A stretch of 64,000 nucleotides of DNA from Adiantum capillus-veneris (taxonomy: Eukaryota > Streptophyta > Polypodiopsida > Polypodiales > Pteridaceae), in the NCBI GenBank assembly GCA_014529385.2, contig CM043953.1, positions 62,807,872 through 62,871,871 on the forward strand, given 5' to 3'. Below, piece after piece: positions 46,157-55,743 of this stretch. A program made the translations under genes and the position numbers. The notes beneath the pieces were generated by a model that saw nothing but the letters and a program-made list of their open reading frames with translations, had not been told where the DNA came from and did not search any database. Every line of letters begins with the position of its first letter. The first letter of the stretch is position 1.

Positions 46157-49150
46157 ATGCTAGTGAGCGTGGTCGCACTATTCCACTTGTAAATCCTCTT
46201 TCTTTTGATAAGTCAATGAAGAGCTCAGTTTCTGCGTACATGATTTTTGTCAAAGAGTCTCTAAAAGATACTAATGTTTCATCAAATGTAAATGGTAGGA
46301 ATCAAGAAGAGTTAGACTTGTCTAATTTTCTAAAAGGATTCCAAGATGTGTTCATCGATGATTTCCCTATGGACTTACCTCCAACACGAGGGGATGATGA
46401 CCATCGCATTGAGCTCCAGGAAGCTCACCGCCTAACAAACTTCCTTATCGAGTCTCACAAGCTCAACAAGAGGAGATCATGAGGCAAGTACAGGAATTGG
46501 TAGACAAAGGGATGGTGAGGCCTAGTTCCTCTCCGTTTTGTTCTCCAGTCCTTTTAGTGCAAAAGAAAGATGGTACATACCGTATGTGTGTGGACTATCG
46601 AGCACTAAACCATATCACTATCAAAAACAGATTTCCCGTGCCTCGGGTAGAAGATCTGTTTGATAAGCTACAAGGCTCTACCTACTTCAGTAGGATTTAC
46701 CTTTACAGTGGCTATCATCAAATAAGGATAGTGGATGAAGATATCCTAAAGACCGCGTTTCGCACAACATTTGGTCTTTATGAATATCTAGTCATGCCTT
46801 TTGGCTTGACTAATGCACCAGCTACGTTCAATCGTCTGATGGAGAAAATTTTTAGACCTTATCGCAAATTCACTGGAGTGTTCTTTGATGATATCATCAT
46901 CTACTCCAAGTCTTTGGAGGAACATAAGCAACATCTCCAAGTGATTTTTCAAGCATTGAGGGAGAACAAGCTTTTTCTCAACCAAAAGAAAAGCGAATTC
47001 TTCCTTCAAGAGATTCAATACCTAGGTCATATTATCTCTCACGATGGTATCCGTATGGATCCATCAAAGTTAGAGGTAATAAAATCATAGCCTAACCCAA
47101 GAAATCTACATGAGCTAAGAAGCTTTATTGGTATGTGCGCATACTATAGACGCTTCATAGCAAAATTCTCTCAAGTAGCAGGACCACTACACGACTTAAC
47201 TAAGAAGAACGTTAACTTTGTATGGACTGCTAAGGAGCAAAATTCTTTTGAAAATCTCAAAGAGAAGCTTACTTCCCAACCAGTCCTCATGCTTCCAGAT
47301 CTCTCAAAGCCATTTGAGGTCCAATGTGATGCTTGTGGTGATTGCCTTGGAGCAGTTTTGCTTCAAGAAGGGCGTGCCATAGCATATGAGAGCCAAAGGC
47401 TCAATATTGATGAACAAGTCTTAGGCATTTAGGAGAAAGAGCTTTTAGCTGTTCTACATGCCCTAGACACATGGAAGCACTACCTATTGGGGACTCCATT
47501 TATCCTACGAACCGACCATCAAAGTCTCAAGTATTTCATGATGCAAACCAAGCTTTCCGACAAACAAATGAGGTGGGCAACTTTTCTTTCGCAATTTAAT
47601 TTCCATATTGCTCACATACCTGGTAAGCACAATCAAGTGGCCAATGCACTTTCAAGACGACCAAAAGTTAATGCGGTGTCTATAGCTACTCACAATGATC
47701 TATCCTTTATGATAGATGAGTATGCTATTGACCCTGACTTTAGAGACATAATGTCAGCCCTTGCTTTGGGGAAGAAAGAGGAACCATTCACCTTGCAGTA
47801 TGGTTATCTTCTCCACGGCAATAGGCTATGTGTTACCCATTCCCTTTGTGAGAAAGTTGTGTATGAATCCCATGCTCCTCCATATGCGGGGCATAGAGGT
47901 ATTCCACCTACTCTCCGAGGAGTAGAGACGTACTTCTATTGGCCTACCATGAAGTGGACATACAAGAGTATGTTTCAAAATGTATAGTATGCTAAAAGAC
48001 CAAGTATGATAGAGGGAAGCAACCTGGATTACTCCAGCCATTGCCTATCCCAAATTCACCATGGGAGAGTATATCCATGGATTTCATCTTTGGATTACCC
48101 AAGTCTATCCATGGGAATACAGGAAGATGGACAATAGTTGACAGGTTTAGCAAGCAATCACATTTAATTCCTGTCAAAAAGACTATTAAGGCACATCAAA
48201 TGGCAACTCTCTTCATATCTCAGATTTTCAAGCACCATGGATTACCCACATCCATCGTGTCAGATAGAGGGATCCTAGAATGACTGGAAAGGTCTCTTTG
48301 AAAATCTAGGAACAAGATTGAGTTTCTCTTCGGCCTATCACCCAAACGGATGGCCAAAGTGAGATAGCCAATCTTACGATACTCAATCTACTCAAGACTT
48401 ATGTTACCGAAGTAGATCAACGCTCACAATGGGAAAAGTACTTACCTCTTGTAGAGTATGCATACAATAATACTGTACATACTTCTACGGGAAAAGCACC
48501 TTTTGAGATCATTGATGGAAGACCTAAAAGTCCCTTGCTACTCAAAAGTACATGGGAAGATCTTCGCCGCCGATGAGTATAGCCGTGACCTACAAGAATC
48601 TTTTCAAAATATTAAGGAGGCTATATCCATCTCTCAACAAAGGCAAAAATATTCTGCTGATAAGCACAGAAGAGCCTTAATGTTCAAAGAAAATGATGGG
48701 GTCTTATTCAAGTTTCCTAAGGATCGATTAAGGCAAACGACGGGCAAAAATCCTACGGGCCATCAAAAGTATTATGCTAAACTAGCAAAAAGATACTATG
48801 GTCCTTTCCAAATCTTGAAGCCCATCAATGAGACGGCTTATCAACTCAAGTTGCCCAACCATTGGCTCATACAAAATGCCTTTCATGTAAGCCTACTTAA
48901 GCCCTACAAAGGAGAGCCACCAACTAAACCAATTATTGAAGACCCTCCCAAAGTTGAAGACCAAGAAGAGGTGCTACAACCTGAAGCTGTCCTTCGGCAT
49001 GAAGACAAGGTACTACGACATGGTAAGATTATCCGACGGTATCTTATTAAGTTCAAAAATTATCCTTTTGAAGATGCTAGATGGATGCAAGGAATACATC
49101 TTAAGGATAGTATGAACCTTGTCAATGCTTACAATGCTACATTAGAGTAA
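46157..49150 (+). pseudogene. Chromovirus pol, copy B: RT, RNase H, integrase, chromodomain
   Basis: Pieces in order: the linker SVSAYMIFVKESL (46216-46482). RT from 46479, with FCSPVLLVQKKDGTYRMCVD and the catalytic FFDD in VFFDDIIIYS (usual form Y-F/L-D-D). RNase H with VQCDACGDCLGAVLLQ, EKELLAVLHAL and LRTDHQSL. The integrase zinc region near 47880-47990, SMDFIFGLPKS (48075) and SDRG. Then the tail and a chromodomain ([12 protein letters not shown] ... DARWMQG, to 49150). It is broken by a frameshift near 46470, TAG stops at 47088 and 47430, and shifts near 47955 and 48270. Inactive. Confidence 0.9.
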
Positions 49151-49509
49151 GCAAATGTACAATTTTCTTTTAAATGACTCATGTTTTTGTCTTATAAGAC
49201 TAGTCCTCTTTTTAATTGTGCACACATTTAACTATTATGCATGCTTAGAATCATGTTTGTGATGACGACGTCTCTCAAACACCAAGTAGAATTTGTCACT
49301 CTACTTCGGGAGAATGAAATGGACTAAAGAGCAGACATGCTTGCGGCAGCTATCTCTCCCAAGCACCAAATGGATTCATCATCCATCTTGGAAAGATGTC
49401 GTAGGGTAAAAAGGGATCCTCTACCCGCTAAGTAAAATTGACTAATGACTAAGGCTTTATCTCTTCTACCTCATAGTCGAGGACGACTATGATTTCAAGA
49501 GAGAGGTAA

Positions 49510-49883
49510 TGTCATAAAATCTAATATCTAATATCTAACCAACCCAAATGATTCTCTCATATTAAACTGATCACTTAATGTGGGAGAATAAACGGGAACA
49601 AGGGTTAAGATATAGACATGTGCTTATAGATCTATCTCAACATGGGACAAATGGTAAAGGGGCCCAAATGAGAGATGGTCTATCAAAGAGCAAGGCTAAC
49701 CAACGGAGCATAAGACCTTAGGGTTAGCTTCATTAAAGACCTCCAATAATGTGTGTAAAAGTCCTTTAACCTTAGGTAAGCTAGGGCTGACCTTGAGGCT
49801 CGGGAACCCAACCCAGCTAGAGGTGCTTGTCCTGCTTGTCATGCTTGATGACTAAGGTGCTTGAGGTGCTTGATGACTAAGGT
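49510..49883 (+). repeat. 3' LTR start of chromovirus copy B, truncated
   Basis: Begins TGTCATAAAATC after the purine-rich AAGAGAGAGG and stops inside the GAGGTGCTTG repeats, where it meets a minus-strand gag. Recombination in the short repeats is a simple explanation. Confidence 0.8.
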
Positions 49884-50592
49884 CTATATCTCCCATCTCA
49901 AAAGCTTGAATTCCCAACTTGGTGGCCAACTCCGTTGATATGAATTTGATAGTAGAGCCAGGGTCAAACAAGATGAAGGCATCATGCTCTCTTACCTTTC
50001 CCCAAGCATAGGAAAGTGATGATCCTTTGCAATGAGCATCCTCTTTTGGAGCTTCGATGGTGGAAGCCCTAGGAGTCTCATTGCGAGTATTCTTCTTGGG
50101 GCAAGAAGGATATCCATGTCCTTGCTCCCCACACTTGAAACACTTATGGTCCTTGCGAAAAGCTTCAAGCTCTTCAGGAGAGAGTTTGTTTTTACCTTTG
50201 TAAACTCCCTTCTCCTTGTTGTTGTTGGAATTGACTTGGGAAGTATTTTGAACATTGGTTTTTCCCTTTGAATCATTTTTGTCTTTGTTTTCCATGGGCT
50301 TGACATTACGTTTAGCCCCTTGATGGAAATTGATGCGTGAAGCAACCATGGTGTGATGGATTACTTCGCTAATAGTACCAGGCCATATGTATTCGGCCAT
50401 CTCTTCAGGTAATCCCACACAGAATTGTTGCCTTTGCTCGGCAAAGTCTATCTTTTGAAAGACAGTAGCCTTGAGATGTAAATCCCAAAACTTGTCTACA
50501 TATTTGTGGATAGACTCATGGGAGAGGAGCTTCAAGCTGCGCCATTCGGTAAGCACTTTGTCCTTTGCATCGCTTGCAAGTAATTGCTTCAT
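49884..50592 (-). pseudogene. gypsy gag with zinc knuckle and protease start
   Basis: Open over about 235 codons. LLASDAKDKVLTEWRSLKLL and IHKYVDKFWDLHLKA fit the gag domain. CFKCGEQGHGYPSC is a CCHC knuckle. Next comes AFILFDPGSTIKFISTELA, a protease start where the usual D-S-G reads D-P-G, so the active site is altered. The frame runs on into the LTR of copy B, which is not part of the gene. It may be the missing gag of the same chromovirus family, moved and inverted; that link is inference. The right side ends at the Athila-like LTR. Confidence 0.8.
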
Positions 50593-50620
50593 GATGAAAA
50601 CTCGTAGAGTTTTCCATTGT

Positions 50621-51164
50621 CACAGCTAGGGACTTGCTACGCGCCGTGTGCAAGCCACAAAGGCTCCTAGCACACAGTCATACAACAGACAAGCTCACAA
50701 GGAAGAATGGTGTGTCACTCACCTTCCTGCGTAGTTGCGAATGAAGGATTCCCGCGCCGCGAAGAAGAGGGAGACGCCGCTACGCCGCGCTCAACCGCTT
50801 CGCCGCCGTCGTGCCGCCGCAACGCTCGATCACACACACACTCTCACACTCTCTCCCACACGTACACACACACACACACAAGGAGATGGTGAAGGAGAAG
50901 GTGGAGATGGAGCAAGAGCGGCTTCTATTGCACAATGAGAGAATGAGTAAAAATTAGGTTTAGTGGCTTTTATATGAGCTCACCCCATTCACACTTGGGC
51001 GCCCATTCTTAGCCAACTAACTCCTTGAATATTCCAGTTAGAGTGCGCCTGTCATCGGCGATCACCCTTACCCTGTTCCTATTGGTCCGACAAGCCCGGT
51101 ACCTGACTCTAAATAATACAACGTTTATAGATCATAGGGTGTCCGTGTGCCGTGAGGGTTAACA
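50621..51164 (-). repeat. 3' LTR of the large Athila-like element
   Basis: About 544 bp, ending GGGTTAACA next to the purine tract. The outer end is damaged: the first ~30 bases seen in 14484-15058 are absent. Contains CA repeats near 50862-50880 and a minus-strand TATAAAAG at 50967-50974. Confidence 0.85.
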
Positions 51165-52532
51165 TGCCCCACTTCCTGATGTAGATTCCGTCCTCGGAAG
51201 CTATTCAGTTGAAGCTCATTCGTCGAGATGGAAGAGCAGTCTCCATGGATGTGCGTAGCCTTCTTCAATCACTGCAAAATCAAACAACATTGCCACAGTA
51301 ATTGCATTCTCATATACAATTAAAAATCATATGCAAGTTTAGACAGACAAATTGATTGGTAACAAAATTTTAGACCATTTGCAGCAATAAACATTAAATT
51401 GGAATATAATCAAATGCAAAAACAGATGTAAAGGTAAAAAATTAAACAAGTCCGGGGTCGCTAATTTAACGGTCAAAAGGCACTAGAGCTCGACTATTAA
51501 TACCATGGATAGCTTCTCAATTTTTTCTGGTCAATTAAGTTGTTTAATCGCGAGAGCCAAGTATTTGATGTTCGAGGGCTGACTAGAGGCTATACCTAGA
51601 AGACCTTGTAGTTAAGCTACGATAAAAGGAATTTCTCATGAAATCATCGCCTGACTGATTACCTTTTCTTTGACCCCCCAAAGTCTTTTCACATTGATTC
51701 AATTTTGATGTGTGTGCTTATTTTGTATGCCTTGGGTTTTTTGCTTTTCAAGGAAAAGCACCCACACTGGGAACCTCTAGGGCTCTAGTACCATAGGCAA
51801 TACATGTGAGTGAAGTACCAATTTAAGCAGGGATTTCTCTTCCATCTTAAAATTTTACATAGTGGCACTTTGATTTTTTGTTAGTTCATTTTCAGCATTT
51901 TAATTTTGTAACTTTGGGGGGTCATATAACACTGTTACCCTCCCCAGGCTCATCACATTAGTAAACTCCCTTTATAATACTTAGCTAAAGGTCAATAGGG
52001 TTAAGCCCACTAGAAAGCCCTAGTACATTTCACACAATGCTGCCTAAATCGAATTAAGAACCTAAGTAACCATTGCTTATTAGGAAGGCATTCCCCATGG
52101 TATTAAGAGAAGATTTCTAATACCTAGCTTGGTCAAACTAGCTTAGTCGGACTGCTTGATTTTTAAACCTAGACAAGTGATTATGACAAAACATTACATT
52201 GAATTAAATGTTTGATACTAAGCAAATGCGCTGAATATTATGCTACCAATCACAATCAAAGCAGACAAACATGGATGCAAAAAGATAAGGGCAATGCTAA
52301 TGGACATAAAACACCTGTTTGTGTTGATGGTCGCGCTTGATTTGAAGTGTGAACGAGAGAAAGGTTCCATGAAGGTCCAAATCCTATCAATAGCAACACG
52401 CTCCTGTACACACTAGGAAACAAAAGAAATACCTCCAGGAGGCACATTAGTGGGAAAAGGTACCAACACTTATTGAACACAACAAAAAACATAAGGAATC
52501 CTAACCTAATTATTTGCACTCCTCCTAGAGAG
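51165..52532 (-). other. 3' untranslated region of the large Athila-like element
   Basis: No gene. Matches 15059-16340 of the young element almost throughout, including its small indels, and ends near the small ORF. Confidence 0.75.
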
Positions 52533-52955
52533 TCAAGGGAATAGGATATTGTAGAGGTTGGGGGGAAACCCTAAGGCTAAACCCCTATCCTCGTCGTCGA
52601 GATAAACAAAGTCATCATCCATGAGACCATATGTGCCATCCGTGTAGTCGTGTAAATTTTCTTCTTCATCATAGGTGCCCATGTTTACTAAGAAGGTCAC
52701 TAGACGCCTATAGTCATCTTGGTCAAAAGGGTAGGCTTGTGCAATGGGAGAAACGCTCTCTACTAAGTATGGATCAGACGTGGTCAAGAGACGTATCAGC
52801 CATTCTAACTCCTCAAAATTCCTCTCACATGCTAGCGTACTTATCAAATCCCATTCACATGCAAGCACTGGAAAGACCATGTGAAACATTTGTGAAAAGT
52901 AACGAGGGTACCTCTCACCCAAGGCAGGAGTGGATGACTCTAGCGTACTAGCCAT
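52533..52955 (-). CDS. Small unrecognised ORF near the 3' end of the Athila-like element
   Basis: 140 codons from the ATG at 52955 (MASTLESSTPALGERYPRYF); an upstream in-frame TTG was not chosen. Not recognised. It has two Trp in the middle (ACEWDLISTLACERNFEELEW) and an acidic Tyr-rich end (YDEEENLHDYTDGTYGL, DDEDRGLALGFPPNLYN). No signal peptide, membrane segment or known motif. Its place after pol is where Athila relatives may carry env-like genes, but nothing in it looks like an envelope protein. The young element lacks it. Confidence 0.45.
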   Translation of the reverse strand: MASTLESSTPALGERYPRYFSQMFHMVFPVLACEWDLISTLACERNFEELEWLIRLLTTSDPYLVESVSPIAQAYPFDQDDYRRLVTFLVNMGTYDEEENLHDYTDGTYGLMDDDFVYLDDEDRGLALGFPPNLYNILFP

Positions 52956-53289
52956 ATCTGTACACGCAAATAGATGATGGTTAGAGTGCAAATATTACAA
53001 GGGTCGTGTTCTTGTGCATAATTTGTTTTTATTATTTTGTGTTATGGCTCTTGCTCTTTTACTTTTTTATCTTGTTTTTGTGATTATAAGGCTTTATATA
53101 TACATTCCCTAAGATTGGAGATTGAGAGGTCAGGGAGGAAGGTTGAGAGGGAAGCAAGTGAATGACGGATGTCAGCAAACACTCCCCCCTTCCTTGGGTA
53201 GATCATACCTTTTGGAATGATTTCGTCACCTTTTGAAACCAATTGTTCCAAGTTGTTATGGGTAAAGGCTTTAACCAATAGTTTTCGAT

Positions 53290-54558
53290 CACCCTATGTG
53301 TTTCATCTAGTTGCAAGGGTGGTAAGGTACTCTCCCATGATTTTATTTGCAACATTGTTGGAGGTGGTGAATCTACAACGGGAGGTGAAAACTCTTTCTT
53401 GCTTATATGGATATGTACAATGGTAGGTGGAGGTTGTGTCGAAGCTTCTATTTCCGTATAGGAACTACATGAAGAGCAAGAAGCTTCATTTGCTTTTCAT
53501 GTTCCTGAGCTAGGTGGAACAAATCGTTCTTTCTTTGGTACCCAAACTAGCTCTGGAGTAGGTGTGTCGCATTCCGTGATTTTTTCCTTTCCACGATTTT
53601 CAATTTGTTTTGGAGCCACAGGATTTGGTTTACATGGGTCAGGTGACAGGTAAGAGTACAATTTACATTTGGGCACCCAGATTTGATCATTTTCTTTATA
53701 GTATCCTTGGGCTTTTAATAGTCATTTAGGAATCCAGCGCCACATTTTCTTACATTTCTTGGAGCGAGTGGGACGTTTCTTACGAGGCTTCCGTTTTTTA
53801 GCATCAGCCATGGTTACTAAAGAAGCTTTAGGGACCCACTTGTATGCTTTCTTTGTTATATTAGGATGGTTCTTGTGTGTCTCAAGCTTTCTTTCAACTA
53901 CATCAGTTGAAGATCTAGAGAGTTGGGCTATGGGGACGTATGGTTCAACCTCCTGGACATGCAATGTCTTGGGTTTTATTTCCTTAGGCAATATCTCAGG
54001 GACTATGGCTTGAGTGGTAGGGATAAGAGTTGGTTTTTGCGTTGTGACACCCCCAGTCCCCCAATCAATAGTGCATTTGGTGGCTATCATCCACGTGCGT
54101 CCTAGGTTTATATTACCCTCCATAGTTCCAGTAGGCATGACCAAAAAGTCTTGAGCTACAATTCCATTGTCATAATTGACAGAAGTGTGCCAGATTCCAA
54201 AAACCGTAGTTTTTTTCTTGTTGACACCCTTGACTTGGATAATACTCTCAGATAGAGGTGGCTTCCCTAACTGACACCACACCCCATAGGATAGCAAATT
54301 ATATTTAGCACCCGTGTCCAATAAGGCGTTATATAGCACTTTTCCATAGGCACTATTTAACTCAATAGGGTATCGTAGAGGTGTGTCAGAGTCCAACCAA
54401 TCCTCTTCGATTTCCAGGTGGAATGCATTTGTGACTCCAAGGTTAGCCTCTTGTTTTTGTCTTATACGTTGTTGTCGCTCCTTAGCCTCAGCTTGAGCTT
54501 GTATCTTCTTTAACTCGGTTTGTGCTTTGGTGGCCTTCTTTTGATGAATGGCCCGTAG
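53290..54558 (-). pseudogene. In-frame extension after integrase: coiled coil and aspartic-protease-like domain
   Basis: After the TAA that ends integrase (54559-54561) the same frame goes on: about 55 residues rich in Lys, Gln, Glu and Ala (KAQTELKKIQAQAEAKERQQ), probably a coiled coil. Then LDSDTPLRYPIELNSAYGKV and ALLDTGAKYNLLS with the D-T-G-A motif, NINLGRTWMIATKCTIDWG, and W-V-P-K repeats. A TGA at about 53722 cuts the repeats (RWIPK, stop); IWVPK and VWVPK text continues after it. The domain matches residues ~110-400 of the ORF at 16684-18207. The same element already has a normal protease end before RT, so this is a second such domain. Function unknown. Confidence 0.75.
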
Positions 54559-55743
54559 TTATTCTTGGCTTAAAGGATCATAATATCTTTTGAATTTACT
54601 CCCATTGAGGAATCCAATGGTTTCAACTCCATCAAGAGTTTCCACACGAAGGGTACCTTGTGGGGTAATTTCACATACTCTATATGGTCCTTTACCAGCA
54701 TATTTCAACTTTTTCTTCTCTTTACGTACTCCATACATAAGGACTTTATCACCAACTTTGATGTCCTTGTTCTTCACATGGCGATCAAACCACTTCTTTC
54801 TCCTATCCTTTTCCACAAGAGCATTTTGCACAGCCAACTGTCTCTCTTCGTCTAGTTTTTCTAAGATATACAAATGCTCGGTTAAGGGGTTACCATTCCA
54901 TCCTTCTTGCGAAGCTACCCTAAGACTAGGAATGACAAACTCCCAAGGCATAACCGCTTCTTGGCCGTATACCATTTTGAATGGCGTACAATGAATAGCC
55001 ACTTTATAAGCAGTACGATAAGCCCATAGAGAATATGTCAACTTCAAATCCCAATCAGTGCGATGAGCTTCTACCGTCTTGGTTAAAATAGAGATTAGAG
55101 TCTTGTTGGTGCTCTCGGCTTGTCCATTAGCTTGCGGGTAATAAGGTGTAGACTTATGGTGGGATATCATAAAGGTCGTGGTAAGCTCTCTTATTACCTC
55201 ATTTATAAAATGGGTACCATTATCACTAACAATTTCAAAAGGGCAACCAAATCTTGTGATAATGTTCTCAAAAAGAAACTTAGCTGTTGTCCTCACGTCA
55301 GCTTTTTGTGAAGCCTTAGCTTCAGCCCACTTTGTTACATAGTCCGTAGCAACTAGAATATATCGAGATTGAGTGTTGCGAGCTGGGGGACTAATTGGAC
55401 CTACAAAGTCTAAGCCCCATTTTTCAAATGGTTGGGTTACTTTAATAGGATGTAAGGGCATTCTGTCTTTGCGCTGTGTGGTCTTGTAACGTTGGCACTC
55501 ATCACACCCTTTTGTAAAAAGTGATGCATCCTTAAATAAAGTTGGCCACCAATAGCCTGATTGCAGCACCTTTCTAGCAGTCAGGTCTCCTGAAAAATGT
55601 CCTCCTGCTACGCCCATATGTGCTTCTTGCAAGATATACAAATATTCATCCTCGCGGGCACAAAGCCTAAGAATATCGTCCTTGCCTAGTCTATACAGAG
55701 TTCCGGCAATCAAACAATAGGATTCACATTATTTTACTAGCCT
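54559..55743 (-). pseudogene. Integrase of the Athila-like element
   Basis: In frame with the RT/RNase H part, separated by a TGA (55744-55746) and a TAA (55729-55731); no ATG starts it (the open frame begins at 55713 with TTG). The zinc site is complete: AHMGVAGGHF and CDECQRYK. The catalytic acids are all present: WGLDFVGPI, IVSDNGTHF and PYYPQANGQAES. The C-terminal part has KVGDKVLMYGVRKEK and YAGKGPYRVCEI, the GPY/F module, with no chromodomain. Apart from the two stops at its front it looks functional. Whether these stops are read through or are damage is not known. Confidence 0.9.

Larger units (their letters stand above)
44613..49883 (+). mobile_element. Chromovirus copy B (Ty3/gypsy), rearranged
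   Basis: Plus strand. It begins with about 48 bp of 3' untranslated sequence (as at 49430-49480), jumps into an LTR lacking its first part (44661-46153), and passes directly into the end of the protease/linker of pol. Gag and most of the protease are deleted. RT, RNase H, integrase and chromodomain follow (46157-49150), then a 3' untranslated region and a truncated 3' LTR (49510-49883). Head-to-head with copy A. Its 3' LTR breaks off in the ~10-bp repeat zone and joins a minus-strand gag. Confidence 0.83.

Noticed and set aside
52533-52955. Envelope protein in the Athila env position
   Set aside because: No signal peptide, no transmembrane segment, no Cys pattern.
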